Assembly (NCBI RefSeq): GCF_001424305.1
Contig: NZ_LMPD01000007.1
Span: 1-64,000 of the forward strand
DNA: 64,000 nt
Source of the DNA: Pedobacter sp. Leaf176
GTDB lineage: Bacteria > Bacteroidota > Bacteroidia > Sphingobacteriales > Sphingobacteriaceae
Reading direction: 5' to 3'
Shown here: piece after piece, positions 19,601 to 28,712 of the stretch
How positions within the stretch are numbered: position 1 is the first letter of the stretch
How the letters are laid out: each line of letters starts with the position of its first letter
Made by a program: the position numbers and the translations under genes
The notes under the pieces: generated by a model
Told to the model about the DNA's origin: nothing
Database searches by the model: none
What the model saw: only the letters and a program-made list of their open reading frames with translations

Positions 19601-19978
19601 AACTTCTTGAATTGAGTAACTAAGCTTTCTCGTTTGTTGTTTTACCCCAAAACCGGTTGTAACAGTAACCTCATCCAAAGATTTGGTGTCTTCTTTCAAA
19701 ACAATATCGAAAGTCTTTCTGTTACCTACTGCAATTTCCTGGCGAACGTAGCCTACAGCAGAAAAAACTAAGGTTTCGCTGGAGGCGGCATTGATGGCAA
19801 ACTTACCATTTGCATCGGCTTGTGTGCCTTTTTGAGTCCCTTTCACCAATACATTGGCGCCTGGCAAAGGACCGGATGAATCTTTTATCGATCCGGTGAT
19901 GACGGTTTGAGCTTTTACCGCAATTGCAAAAAAGGAAAGCAATAGCATGGCCAAACATTTAAAGTACATTTTCTTCAT
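16664..19978 (-). CDS. SusC/RagA-family TonB-linked outer-membrane transporter (pair B)
   Basis: 1104 residues from the ATG at 19978 (MKKMYFKCLAM). An upstream in-frame ATG at 20038 would add 20 charged residues before the signal peptide and is rejected. The regulatory domain starts 'VITGSIKDSSGPLPGANV' (about 26-43). The plug follows with 'VTTGFGVKQQTRKLSYS', 'IRIRGNSSLS', 'PLVVIDGVLI' and 'YGSRAQNGVLLITSKKG'. The barrel ends 'FALSLRAAL', so it lacks the usual terminal aromatic residue. It is expected to import a large substrate together with the SusD protein encoded 24 bases downstream. A TAAGTTTG element on the minus strand about 230 bases upstream is a candidate promoter -7 box. Confidence 0.95.
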   Translation of the reverse strand: MKKMYFKCLAMLLLSFFAIAVKAQTVITGSIKDSSGPLPGANVLVKGTQKGTQADANGKFAINAASSETLVFSAVGYVRQEIAVGNRKTFDIVLKEDTKSLDEVTVTTGFGVKQQTRKLSYSIQEVKGEDLVRANEQNIVNALQGKVAGVMINQGSGGPQSSSRIRIRGNSSLSPNTQPLVVIDGVLIQPGVSGADSYGNSPQDFGNIMKNLNADDYESITVLKGAAASSLYGSRAQNGVLLITSKKGRSGQGLGISFSHTQTIEEAYRTMDLQNEFGAGINPTFTKDASGTPVVDAANYFWSFGPRFDGSMVKDIDGRMISWNAQPNNLLDAYKLGNYSNSNLAFQGGSETGTFRLSYSKLFSTGILPNNKFDRDALDFRGSQKIGKVFEINAGVNYTISNSFNPINQSNNNNPLFALVYANPRSYDTNYWKDRYINTGLGGVLTGNDDAYGLSGLWFGINESKVKQREANFRGNIDVKANITPWLNALVRGTLNQINITGETKNIGTGVGFAGGEFALSQSNQKSSRLQFLLNGSKKLSESFDFNMSLGAETTKDFGNNYTRTRTDGGLKDPGKFFMGNSVNAPVTDTRLDGSQRTDALYAFGDLTYNNMLTLNFSVRNDWSSTLTYPDGTGDYGYIYPAAGISYVFSESLKNKPAFDFLSYGKLRANFGYTGLGTSPFLTSAGKYQFLGTYTDETGRQLPRYGYPEYTLGNSALKNELTKELELGTELRFFKDRLGIDFSYYKKNTKNQILSLALPSESGVTRKLFNAGNIQNQGIEILLTGTPIKTRNLEWNSTINFARNRNKIIELAPGVDSYTLGYAFGADMTSVAIAGEEYGSIYTGYGYATYQATDAAGNNVDSPNNGKKLLKANGSYFRSGDAGQGNKILGTMMEKFNASSINNIRYKNFNLGFQVDAKIGGLMASGTHQYGTNFGAFESTLFGRSADLGGLPRKDATGNVIANDGIIPDGVFAKGTIINNVNVGGLTFQEANARGIIQPVSARIHYARLTQWSTGIREYSTFENSWVALREVSVGYTLPKKVTDKINFKQVNVGITARNLMYIYNSLPDHLNPEGLFNNSAGAFAEYGGMPYVRTFALSLRAAL

Positions 19979-20203
19979 TTTAATGTTTTTTGGTTTTAAT
20001 GAAATGTTAGTTAGTTTATTAGTTACGCGCTGCCCCATTTTAACTGATAGATTAAACAGATTAGTCTATTTGTTAATTATTTGATGAATCTATTAAATAC
20101 CCCGCAATAGGACAGCAGGATATCATGAAGATTCTCTCAAAGTAGAGGTTCGGTCAGCAATTTAGCTGCGATAAGTAGTTTGTTAGTTTCTAATTGGTTA
20201 AGA

Positions 20204-20211
20204 CAAACTTA
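20204..20211 (-). promoter_or_regulatory. Candidate -7 element (TAAGTTTG) for SusC/SusD pair B
   Basis: The minus strand reads TAAGTTTG here, an exact fit to the Bacteroidota TAnnTTTG consensus. It lies about 226 bases upstream of the susC start. The upstream -33 region is a poly-T/A tract without a clear TTTG, so the call rests on one box only. Confidence 0.35.
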
Positions 20212-20633
20212 TAAAAAAAAAATAAAAGATATTTACACTTTAGAAAAAAAATAAAAAGTTCACTACATATTAAGCGTTAAGCTTACAAGCTTTGGAAATT
20301 AGTCAATTGCAGGCCAATGGAACATATGTGAGTAGCAATAAATGCCCGCAGGCAGCTGATAATAATACTGAAACTGTGAAAATGTATGGGCATGGAAGCT
20401 AGAATGTAATTCGGAACTGGATATTACATCAATTTTAAGAGTAAGGCAGCTGACATCCCGAGACCTTATTACGGTTTGTACAGGTGATTGTTGTTATCAT
20501 GAAGCTCAGAAGGGATGATGTATTTTTTATAGCCTAAGTATTTTAAACAAAGTTAATAAGCGACTAATTATCGTTTATTTATCCAAGTAGCAGTTCTGAT
20601 GTAGCATGGTTAAGAGAGCCACGGTCACTTAGG

Positions 20634-20741
20634 TTATTTTTTCAAATTTTTGCGCACGAGTTTGATTATAAGAAAGAAAAATGCTCCAAGAGCAATAGCA
20701 GACAAAGCGGTCTGAATAATTAAGCCGGTTGATGGATCCAT
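20634..20741 (-). CDS. Possible 35-residue single-pass membrane protein
   Basis: Reads MDPSTGLIIQTALSAIALGA followed by FFFLIIKLVRKNLKK and a TAA stop. It has a short polar N terminus, one uninterrupted hydrophobic helix (about 7-27) and a basic C-terminal tail, the layout of real small membrane proteins with the tail kept in the cytoplasm. It has its own ATG and sits alone in a non-coding spacer. No family is recognised. Small proteins opening with a Pro-Ser-Thr-Gly-Leu-like stretch and one helix occur in Bacteroidota by my recollection, which is weak support. Confidence 0.4.
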   Translation of the reverse strand: MDPSTGLIIQTALSAIALGAFFFLIIKLVRKNLKK

Positions 20742-21165
20742 AAATGCCAGAATAAATTAATTGTTTGGTGAAAAATTTGACGAATAAATGTAGTGAATAA
20801 AACTGCCACTCAATGATAATTCTTACTGCTTTTTATTCTTGCCCAACATTCAATCTCCGGACAAGCATTACATGAGACTGTAAATGAACAAATTTTCCAG
20901 AAATAAAGTTGTTGTTTACTACTCCGCTACTTAAAGATTTCCCTTTCAATTGAGAATTAATGTTCATATCATACAACATTTTGCCAATAGAGGTTTTAAG
21001 TTCAATTGTTTAATTTCTTAAAATTGATTTCAGGAAAATTGGATGAACGGAGGTAGTTAATTGGTTGTTATCAAATGCTTTAAAATAAAGCGGACTATCG
21101 ACAATAACCAAGCATTGTTTTATGATTCGTTGGCTCGCATTCAAGGTTAAAGGAAAGAAGATTTT

Positions 21166-23265
21166 ATGAAAAAAATACTGTTACTTATTCAATTAGTATA
21201 CGCTGCTACATGTTTATTTGCTCAGGCGCCAATACCTTACGGTCCGGTTCCCACAAAAGCTCAATTGAATTGGCACGAAATAGAGATGTATTGCATTATC
21301 CATTATGGGGTAGATACCTATACCGATAAAGAATGGGGTTTTGGTGATGAATCTCCAAAGCTCATTAACCCGTCAGATTTTAATGCAATGCAGATTGTAA
21401 ATGCAGCAAAAACTGGAGGTTTTAAAGGGGTGGTGGTAGTTGCTAAACATCATGATGGTCTTTGTCTATGGCCTACAAAGACTACCTTACACAATATTAG
21501 TCAAAGCCCATGGAAGAATGGAAAGGGAGATATGGTAAGGGATTATCAAATGGCCTGTAGTAAATCAAATGTTCAGCTTGGGCTTTATTGCTCTCCATGG
21601 GATAGGAACAATTTACTGTATGGAAAACCGGGATATCTGGACATCTACCAAAAGCAGTTAAAAGAATTGAATGGTAATTACGGACCGGTATTTATTTCGT
21701 GGCATGATGGGGCCAACGGGGGGACAGGATATTATGGTGGCGAAAAAGGTGAGAGAAAAATAGATAGGTCGACTTATTATAACTGGTCAGAGACTTGGGG
21801 TATTGTGCGGGCTTTACAACCCGGTGCTGCTATATTTGGTGATGTTGGTCCTGATGTACGCTGGGTAGGAAACGAAGAGGGTGTTGCAGGTGAAACCTGT
21901 TGGGCGACATACACGCCGGAAGCACCGACGCCCGGCGCAATAGCCTCAAATGGTTTTAGTCAGTACTGGAAAGCGGTTGAGGGAACACAGAATGGCAAAT
22001 TCTGGATGCCTGCTGAATGCGATGTTTCCTTGCGACCAGGGTGGTTTTATCATGCCAGCGAAAATAATCGGGTTAAGACGGCCTCCGAACTTGTCAGGTT
22101 GTATTACAACAGCGTAGGCAGAGGTGCAAATCTCAACTTGGGTTTGTCGCCTAATCCACAGGGGCAGCTCGACCTGCGCGATGTGCAGGAGCTCGAGCAG
22201 TTCGGGGTTTACATTAAGAAAACTTTCAAAAATAATTTACTTAAAAAGGCAATTCTTAATCCAAGTAATATAAGGAATGGACAGACCGCTTTATATGGTT
22301 CCCGTTTTCTAACAGACAGTTCCAGATACACTTATTGGGCAACGGACGATAAAATAACTACCCCGTTTATTACTGCAGAGTTTGCAGAACAACAGCAGTT
22401 TGATGTAATTCAGCTTCGGGAGAATATTAAGCTTGGCCAACGGATAAGGTCATTTAGTATTGACATACTTAAAGGTAACGACTGGATGGAAATTGCTAAA
22501 GGCACAAGCATTGGCGCTAACCGTTTGATTAGACTAAACTCAAAAATTTGGGCCAGCAAGATTCGTTTGCGAATCACTGAATCGGATGCTTGCGTGGCAG
22601 TAAGTCATTTCGGAATTTATAATCAGCCTCTGCAACCCAAAACGCCTACCATCAGAAGAGATAAGCAGGGATTTGCTACCATCTTGGCCGATAAGGGGCA
22701 AGCCATTTATTACACCCTGAATGGCGATACGCCAAACAAAAATTCAAAAAGATATCTTAATAAATTCGAATTTAAATCCGGTGGAAGCATCAGGGCTGTT
22801 GCCGTGGACCAAAAAGGAAGACAAAGCGATATAGTTAACCACGACTTTGGACATTCAAAGTTGGGATGGGCAGCATCGGTATCTGTTAAGAAAGCGCAAA
22901 CAGATCCTGGTTTGATGATTGATGAGCAATCAAAGTCGATATGGAATTTGAGCTTCAGCGAAGCTGATTCAATTCTTCCTCTGGAAATTACCGTTGATAT
23001 GAGGACAGCAGCAACAGTAAGGGCTTTTACTTTTTTGCCTAATTCCACTGGCAACGCTTTTGTTGATGGTTACCAAATTGAGGGAAGTATGGATGGAAAG
23101 AAATGGGAAAAACTAGCTGCTGGTGAATTTGGTAACATCAGGTCAAATCCTGTTGAACAAATAGTTAGCATGCGCAAACCAAGAGAAATCAGATTTTTTA
23201 AATTCATCATCACTCACTTAACCGGTACAACCAGCTTTGGTATTTGCGAGTTAGGTATAAAGTAG
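21166..23265 (+). CDS. GH29 alpha-L-fucosidase with C-terminal F5/8-type domains
   Basis: 699 residues with a signal peptide (about 1-20). The GH29 barrel spans about 30-350: 'WHEIEMYCIIHYGVDTYT' is the conserved opening, 'VVAKHHDGLCLWPT' (His95, His96) the substrate-binding strand, and Asp181 in 'FISWHDGAN' the expected nucleophile. 'GANLNLGLSPNPQGQL' ends the catalytic domain. It is followed by a discoidin (F5/8 type C)-like module (about 370-490), a chitobiase C-terminal-like beta module ('AIYYTLNGDTPNKNSKRY', about 520-565) and a second discoidin-like module to the end. It should release terminal L-fucose from glycans. Its place beside SusC/SusD pair C and the GH35/GH20 genes supports a fucosylated host- or algal-type glycan. 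The exact linkage is not readable. Confidence 0.92.
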   Translation: MKKILLLIQLVYAATCLFAQAPIPYGPVPTKAQLNWHEIEMYCIIHYGVDTYTDKEWGFGDESPKLINPSDFNAMQIVNAAKTGGFKGVVVVAKHHDGLCLWPTKTTLHNISQSPWKNGKGDMVRDYQMACSKSNVQLGLYCSPWDRNNLLYGKPGYLDIYQKQLKELNGNYGPVFISWHDGANGGTGYYGGEKGERKIDRSTYYNWSETWGIVRALQPGAAIFGDVGPDVRWVGNEEGVAGETCWATYTPEAPTPGAIASNGFSQYWKAVEGTQNGKFWMPAECDVSLRPGWFYHASENNRVKTASELVRLYYNSVGRGANLNLGLSPNPQGQLDLRDVQELEQFGVYIKKTFKNNLLKKAILNPSNIRNGQTALYGSRFLTDSSRYTYWATDDKITTPFITAEFAEQQQFDVIQLRENIKLGQRIRSFSIDILKGNDWMEIAKGTSIGANRLIRLNSKIWASKIRLRITESDACVAVSHFGIYNQPLQPKTPTIRRDKQGFATILADKGQAIYYTLNGDTPNKNSKRYLNKFEFKSGGSIRAVAVDQKGRQSDIVNHDFGHSKLGWAASVSVKKAQTDPGLMIDEQSKSIWNLSFSEADSILPLEITVDMRTAATVRAFTFLPNSTGNAFVDGYQIEGSMDGKKWEKLAAGEFGNIRSNPVEQIVSMRKPREIRFFKFIITHLTGTTSFGICELGIK

Positions 23266-23671
23266 CGAGAGGGCTAATCCTGACTTTAATTTTCATTTTC
23301 AAACGGTATAAAAATTCGGTAGGATCACCCGACGCACGCGAACCTCAGCAAATTGTGAAAGAAGTTTTTGAAAGGCAGTTTAGTATCATCCTCAATGCAG
23401 GGTCTTGATATTGGTTTATTAACATTCTAAACCTTCAGGTATGTGTAGCAGCATACCTGTACCAATTTCTAACAATTAGTTTGGAGTAAGATTATCTAAA
23501 AGTCCTTGCGCTATGTACTGACAATATTGTTTAATCAATCGCCAAAAGGTAACATTTTTTATACAATTTCTCACTGTAACTTGCCTCACTAATAATAACA
23601 TAATAAGTATGTACGGCTTGACTCGCTGTACACATTAGCTAACAAAATTATAAACATTTAACCAAATCAAC
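23266..23671. other. Spacer between the fucosidase and SusC/SusD pair C
   Basis: Non-coding. It holds one clear inverted repeat (23436-23459) and the presumed pair C promoter, for which no good TAnnTTTG box was found. Confidence 0.45.
23436..23459. promoter_or_regulatory. Palindrome CAGGTATG-N8-CATACCTG, operator or hairpin
   Basis: Perfect 8-bp inverted repeat (23436-23443 and 23452-23459) with an 8-base spacer, 213 bases before the pair C susC. There is no T-run after it, so a terminator is unlikely. The symmetry suits a dimeric regulator site. Confidence 0.4.
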
Positions 23672-26600
23672 ATGAAAGAAACAATACCTTTTTACAGGCG
23701 ACTTAGAAAAGTTGTCAGCCTTTTAATCATTTCATTTTTTATTGCCTTCCTTGGCAATGTCGAAATGTCTTACGCTCAATCAACAGTTAATGGAACAGTA
23801 ACCAGTAGCAATGGTACGGAAGTTCTGCCTGGCGTTACCGTAAGGGTTAAGGGATCAAATGTTGCAACAACAACAAATAATGAAGGAAAGTATTCGATAA
23901 TTGTTCCTCAATCAGCTGTTTTGCAGTTCAGCCTTATAGGCTATACAACATTCGAAGTGTCGGTACAGTCCAGAACTGTGGTTAATGCCCAGCTGACCAG
24001 TTCAGAAAATTCTCTAAAAGATGTGGTAATTGTGGGTTACGGAACTCAAAAGAAAATCAATCTAACCGGAGCGGTGTCTACAATCAGCAGTGAAAAGCTC
24101 GAGAACAGGCCAATGGTAAATCTTGCAGATGGTTTGCAAGGTCTTATTCCCGGTCTTAATCTGAACTTAAACAATGGACAACCAGGCCAGGCAGCATCTT
24201 TTAATGTTCGCGGAAATGTGACCATTGGTGCGGGTTCAAATTCTGCGCCACTTATATTAGTTGATGGAGTAGTGAGAGATCCGAACCTCATCGACCCGAA
24301 TGATGTAGAAAGCGTAACCGTATTAAAAGACGCGGCCTCATCTGCCATTTATGGAAGCCGGGCGGCAAACGGGGTTGTAATTATCACAACCAAAACAGGT
24401 AAACGCGGTCGTACTCAATTGAGCTATTCTGGCGCATATACAATATCGAGGCCTACCTTGCTTCCAGACTACGTAAACTCAGGCGATTATATTACCATGT
24501 TTAATAGTGCCCAGCGTACAGGCCAGGCATCAGGAGGATACACTTCAGGAGACCCGTTTACTGCTCAAGATTCGACAAGGGCGGCAGCTTTTCGTGCTGA
24601 TCCGATAAACAACCCCTCTGCATACGTCGACCCTGGCAATCCCAGAAGATACCGGTATGTCGGTAATACGGATTGGATTGATGTCTTATACCCTGGATGG
24701 GCGCCGCAACAGCAACATAACGTATCGCTTTCGGGCGGGGAAGGCAAAACAACTTTTGTAGCGAGTTTGGGTTATTTTCGTCAGGAAGGTTTGCAAAAAC
24801 CCGCTGATCAGGTTTTTCAGCGTTTTACACCAAATTTAAAAATTACCACAGATGTGACCAGCTGGCTAACCATCAGCTTAAACACATCGCTCACTCATAC
24901 GGACAATGATCAGGGTGCTTTTACCAGAATAAACCAGGGTGGATCGTGGATTAGCGGCGATTTAAGACCTTTGATGCCCGTGTATCATCCAGATGGAAAT
25001 TTTTCTGGGCAGGGCAACTACACCAACCCTATTGCAGTACTAACGAATTCAGGACGTGACATAGATGCCAAAAATGATTTCTTTGCTACCGGCAGGGTAA
25101 TCATTAGGCCTGCAAAGAATATCACCATTAATTCAGATTACACCTGGAATAGTTTTACCTCTTTCAGAAGAGCGAACCTGATTCCTTACAATGAGTTTGG
25201 TGTTAATGGCGCGTTTTTAAATATTTTCCCCTGGACTAATCCATCTCAGGTGTCTGAAAACCGTCAGAATAATAATTATAATGCGCTAAACGCTTATGCA
25301 ACTTATGAGAATACATTTGCATCCAAGCATTATTTCAAGGCTACCGCTGGATTTAATCAGGAATATCAGCATTATCAGTTAAGCAATTCTTTGGCCAGAA
25401 ACTTAATTGACCCAACACTTCCCGCGATTGGTTTAAACAACGATACCAGGCCCGTTGTAGGCGGCACTGAAACACAATTTGCCCTGATTGGAACTTTCTT
25501 CAGGTTGAATTACATATTCAATGACCGTTATTTGTTCGAAGTAAATGGGCGATATGATGGAACTTCACGTTTTCAGCCAACCAGCCGCTATACTTTCTCT
25601 CCTTCGGTTTCCGCCGGTTGGAATATCTCGCAAGAGGGTTTTATGTCTGAAATTAAAAAAACAGTCAATTTATTGAAGTTGAGGGTGTCTTACGGGCAAT
25701 TACCTAACCAGTTGACTTCAGGCGGGATTTCATCCGCAGCTCAATATCCATACATCGCTACCCAAACTACAGGAACTGTAGGTTATCTTTTTGGTGGACA
25801 ACCTGGTATTGTTGTCAATACGCCGGGACTGATTAGTCCAAATTTCACATGGGAAAAAGTACGAAGCCAGAATATCGGATTGGATTTTGGTTTGTTGAAC
25901 AACAGGCTGACCGGCAGTTTTGATTATTTTATCAATAATACAAAAGACATGCTTGTCCCAGGACTACAACTTCCAGCGGTATTAGGAACTTCTGCGCCCG
26001 CTTCAAACTCAGCGGATTTAAGAACAAAAGGCTGGGAGGCTGCAATCACCTGGGCAGATAAAGCCATCAATAAAGAACTGTCATATAGTGTAGGCTTCAA
26101 TATTTCTGATAGCTATAGCAGAATCACTAAATTTAAAAACAATCCAACAAATAACTTAGGGAACTTCATTGAAGGAGAGTTAATTAACGACATTTATGGT
26201 TTCGAAACCCTTGGTTTTTACCAGACAGATGCAGAAGCAGCTTCAGTGGATAACTCTCAGCTTGCAGGTTACCGCTGGTTAGCAGGTGATGTGAAATATG
26301 CAGATTTAAATGGTGATGGAAAAATCGATTACGGAAACCAGACCATTTCAAATTCTGGCGATTATAAAAAAATAGGGAATTCTACCCCAAGATACCGTTT
26401 TGGTCTAAATTTAAACCTGGCTTATAAAAACTTTGATCTAACCACTTTTGTACAAGGGGTTATGAAACGTGACTTTATGCCAAATGATTATGTTTTCCAT
26501 GCATTCAGGGACGATGAATATAGTATTCCATTCCAATATGCGACGGACTATTGGACACCGCAGAATAGAGATGCTTATTTTGCAAGACCTAGATTCGCAG

Positions 26601-26857
26601 GAGGAGGTAATACCCAAAGCCAGACGAAATATATGCAAAGTGCAGCATATGCGAGGTTAAAACAATTAACAATAGGTTATACTTTCCCAAAACTGATGAC
26701 TGATAAGATTAAATTGCAACGCTTGAGAGTGTATGCTACAGGTGCGAATTTATTTACAATCACTTCACTTTATAAAGGATATGATCCAGAAGCTTTAAGT
26801 TTCACCACCTATCCCTTAAACAGGTCACTATCTTTTGGGCTTCAAGTTACTTTGTAA
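23672..26857 (+). CDS. SusC/RagA-family TonB-linked outer-membrane transporter (pair C)
   Basis: 1061 residues. The N-terminal signal anchor is 'VVSLLIISFFIAFLGN' and cleavage is near 'SYAQS'. The regulatory domain begins 'VNGTVTSSNGTEVLPGVTV'. The plug contains 'DVVIVGYGTQKKINLTGAV', 'LILVDGVVRD', 'VTVLKDAASSAIYGSRAANG' and 'VVIITTKTGK', a textbook SusC pattern. The barrel ends 'SLSFGLQVTL'. It pairs with the SusD gene 17 bases downstream and lies between GH29 and the fucose catabolic genes, so it likely imports fucosylated oligosaccharides. Regulation is probably by one of the flanking AraC proteins, since no anti-sigma/ECF pair is present. Confidence 0.95.
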   Translation: MKETIPFYRRLRKVVSLLIISFFIAFLGNVEMSYAQSTVNGTVTSSNGTEVLPGVTVRVKGSNVATTTNNEGKYSIIVPQSAVLQFSLIGYTTFEVSVQSRTVVNAQLTSSENSLKDVVIVGYGTQKKINLTGAVSTISSEKLENRPMVNLADGLQGLIPGLNLNLNNGQPGQAASFNVRGNVTIGAGSNSAPLILVDGVVRDPNLIDPNDVESVTVLKDAASSAIYGSRAANGVVIITTKTGKRGRTQLSYSGAYTISRPTLLPDYVNSGDYITMFNSAQRTGQASGGYTSGDPFTAQDSTRAAAFRADPINNPSAYVDPGNPRRYRYVGNTDWIDVLYPGWAPQQQHNVSLSGGEGKTTFVASLGYFRQEGLQKPADQVFQRFTPNLKITTDVTSWLTISLNTSLTHTDNDQGAFTRINQGGSWISGDLRPLMPVYHPDGNFSGQGNYTNPIAVLTNSGRDIDAKNDFFATGRVIIRPAKNITINSDYTWNSFTSFRRANLIPYNEFGVNGAFLNIFPWTNPSQVSENRQNNNYNALNAYATYENTFASKHYFKATAGFNQEYQHYQLSNSLARNLIDPTLPAIGLNNDTRPVVGGTETQFALIGTFFRLNYIFNDRYLFEVNGRYDGTSRFQPTSRYTFSPSVSAGWNISQEGFMSEIKKTVNLLKLRVSYGQLPNQLTSGGISSAAQYPYIATQTTGTVGYLFGGQPGIVVNTPGLISPNFTWEKVRSQNIGLDFGLLNNRLTGSFDYFINNTKDMLVPGLQLPAVLGTSAPASNSADLRTKGWEAAITWADKAINKELSYSVGFNISDSYSRITKFKNNPTNNLGNFIEGELINDIYGFETLGFYQTDAEAASVDNSQLAGYRWLAGDVKYADLNGDGKIDYGNQTISNSGDYKKIGNSTPRYRFGLNLNLAYKNFDLTTFVQGVMKRDFMPNDYVFHAFRDDEYSIPFQYATDYWTPQNRDAYFARPRFAGGGNTQSQTKYMQSAAYARLKQLTIGYTFPKLMTDKIKLQRLRVYATGANLFTITSLYKGYDPEALSFTTYPLNRSLSFGLQVTL

Positions 26858-26874
26858 ACGATAAGAATATTAAC

Positions 26875-28530
26875 ATGAAAACGTATAAATATATTTATTT
26901 GATGATGGCAGTGCTGTTTATCCTGTCATCTTGTAAGAAAGAGGAATTCTTAAATCGTATCCCACTGAGCGACATCAGTCCGGAAAACTTTTTTAAGAAT
27001 GAAAATGACCTGCAGTTGTATTGCAATCAATACTATTCTTCACTGCCCATTCAGAATTTTATCCGTGCAGACAATAATTCGGATGACAAAGCAAACAGTT
27101 CAATAAACGCCCTGCTCAATGGAACATTCAATGTTAACGGAGCAGCTTCATTATGGGACTTTTCACTTAACAGAAGGTGCAACTTCTTTTTGGCCAACTA
27201 TGGAAAGGCTACTTTACCCGAGGCTACCAAAAACATCTACGTTGGTGAAACACTCTTTTTCAGGTCTAACGATTTTTTTAATAAAATAAAAGATTTCGGT
27301 GATGTACCCTATATCAGCAAATACATTACTGATACGACCACCTCGTTATTATTTGGTAATCGCATGCCGCATAAGCAAATCATGGATTCGGTATTAAGAG
27401 ATATCAATTTTGCAGTGGCCAGCTTACCTGTTGCCCCATCCAATGGACGTATTGGGAAATATGCTGCTCTCGCGCTTAAGGCTAGAATTTGCCTCTGGGA
27501 AGGAACATATCGTAAATATGCTGGAGCAGGCGATCACGAAATCTATTTGCGTCAGGCCGTTAGTGCTGCCGAAGAAATAATGAACTCAGGTCTTTTCAGG
27601 TTATATAGTACCGGAAATCCGAGGAGTGATTATTACAATCTTTTTATTCAGGAAGAACTGCAAGGTAACCCTGAGGCAATATTGCCAATGCGTTACCTTC
27701 CTGCCATTTTAATGAACGATGTGAGTAGACAAGTTGGTCAGGTTAGTGACGGTTATTCAAAAGCCTTTGTCAGATCGTTTTTATGTACAGATGGTCTGCC
27801 TTATTCGCTTAGTCCACTTTACAGGGGTGATAATACCCCGGATGATGAGGTCCAAAATCGTGATCCAAGGTATGCTCAACAAATTGCAACCCGGGGATTT
27901 GATTTTCTTGCAGGGGATATCATTACTTTGCCGCGGATCGGGACATCTGTTACCTCAACAGGATATCAGCCAATAAAAGGCCGGTCTTCAAGTCTGGCGG
28001 CATGGAATTCAAATCAGTCATCTTTAGATTTATTTGTTTTCCGCTATGCAGAAATACTATTAATAGAAGCTGAAGCGAAGGCTGAATTAGGTGAGGCCAC
28101 TCAGTCTGTAATCGATAACACCATCAACAGATTGCGCACCCGCGTAGGTATGCCAAATATGGTTATCACAGCATTGATTAAAGATCCTCAGTCTATATTT
28201 CCAAATCTTCCGGTACTATTAGATGAAATTCGCAGGGAAAGAAGAATTGAGTTGGGTTCTTCAGGACTTCGACTTGATGATATCCGTCGCTGGAGGGCAG
28301 GTACCCTAGTGAATAATCCTGAAACTATTCTAGGCATGAAATTGCTTCCAGCACTTCGGGCGCAGTATCCCGCTAACCAGGTGAACGGTATCGTTGTAGA
28401 TGCAAATTCGTATATCCGCGTCTATCCCAATGTTACAGCAAGGACCTGGAATGATAAAAATTATTTGTATCCGTTGCCACAGGTGCAACTTAATTTGAAT
28501 CCGAATTTGAAACAAAATCCGGGATGGTAG
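26875..28530 (+). CDS. SusD/RagB-family glycan-binding lipoprotein (pair C)
   Basis: 551 residues with a lipoprotein signal (Cys20 in 'LFILSSCKKEEF'). This is the classic SusD architecture: N-terminal SusD-like_3 part opening 'FLNRIPLSDISPENFF', TPR helices ('IGKYAALALKARICLWEG') and the C-terminal RagB/SusD domain with 'RYAEILLIEAEAKAELGE', 'EIRRERRIEL' and 'DDIRRWRAG'. It differs from the SusD-like_2 subgroup of pairs A and B, so pair C is a separate lineage and the most likely true glycan binder. Two hairpins follow the stop, the second a good terminator. Confidence 0.95.
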   Translation: MKTYKYIYLMMAVLFILSSCKKEEFLNRIPLSDISPENFFKNENDLQLYCNQYYSSLPIQNFIRADNNSDDKANSSINALLNGTFNVNGAASLWDFSLNRRCNFFLANYGKATLPEATKNIYVGETLFFRSNDFFNKIKDFGDVPYISKYITDTTTSLLFGNRMPHKQIMDSVLRDINFAVASLPVAPSNGRIGKYAALALKARICLWEGTYRKYAGAGDHEIYLRQAVSAAEEIMNSGLFRLYSTGNPRSDYYNLFIQEELQGNPEAILPMRYLPAILMNDVSRQVGQVSDGYSKAFVRSFLCTDGLPYSLSPLYRGDNTPDDEVQNRDPRYAQQIATRGFDFLAGDIITLPRIGTSVTSTGYQPIKGRSSSLAAWNSNQSSLDLFVFRYAEILLIEAEAKAELGEATQSVIDNTINRLRTRVGMPNMVITALIKDPQSIFPNLPVLLDEIRRERRIELGSSGLRLDDIRRWRAGTLVNNPETILGMKLLPALRAQYPANQVNGIVVDANSYIRVYPNVTARTWNDKNYLYPLPQVQLNLNPNLKQNPGW

Positions 28531-28556
28531 TTATTGGAATATTAAAAATTTAATAG

Positions 28557-28597
28557 CCTCCGGGAAATACGAAAATCTCATAGCACACACCCGGAGG
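28557..28597 (+). terminator. Hairpin after SusC/SusD pair C
   Basis: CCTCCGGG (28557-28564) pairs with CCCGGAGG (28590-28597), an 8-bp G/C-rich stem with a 25-base loop, 26 bases after the susD stop. There is no T-run, so it probably works with the terminator just behind it. Confidence 0.45.
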
Positions 28598-28616
28598 TTA
28601 GTAGTGGATTAGTTTG

Positions 28617-28647
28617 ACGCCATTCCCGTAAGGGGTGGCGTTTTTTT
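28617..28647 (+). terminator. Rho-independent terminator of SusC/SusD pair C
   Basis: ACGCC...GGCGT stem (extended by CCC/GGG around a GTAA loop) followed by seven T. It ends the pair C operon before the convergent AraC gene. Confidence 0.85.
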
Positions 28648-28712
28648 GTTAAAAATCTGTCTGTCAATCTAGATTTTCTTAACTCCAGCAAGAATGCAGA
28701 TTCAACTAACTC

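Larger units (their letters stand above)
20039..21165. other. 1.1 kb spacer upstream of pair B and of the fucosidase gene
   Basis: Mostly A/T-rich and non-coding. It should hold the promoters of the minus-strand susC and the plus-strand GH29 gene, plus the 35-codon membrane-protein frame at 20634-20741. A run of A/T (about 20212-20260) follows the TAAGTTTG element. No RNA gene was recognised. Confidence 0.45.

Noticed and set aside
19979..20038. Upstream ATG for the pair B SusC protein
   Set aside because: It would place 20 polar, charged residues before a clear signal peptide; the ATG at 19978 fits the family.
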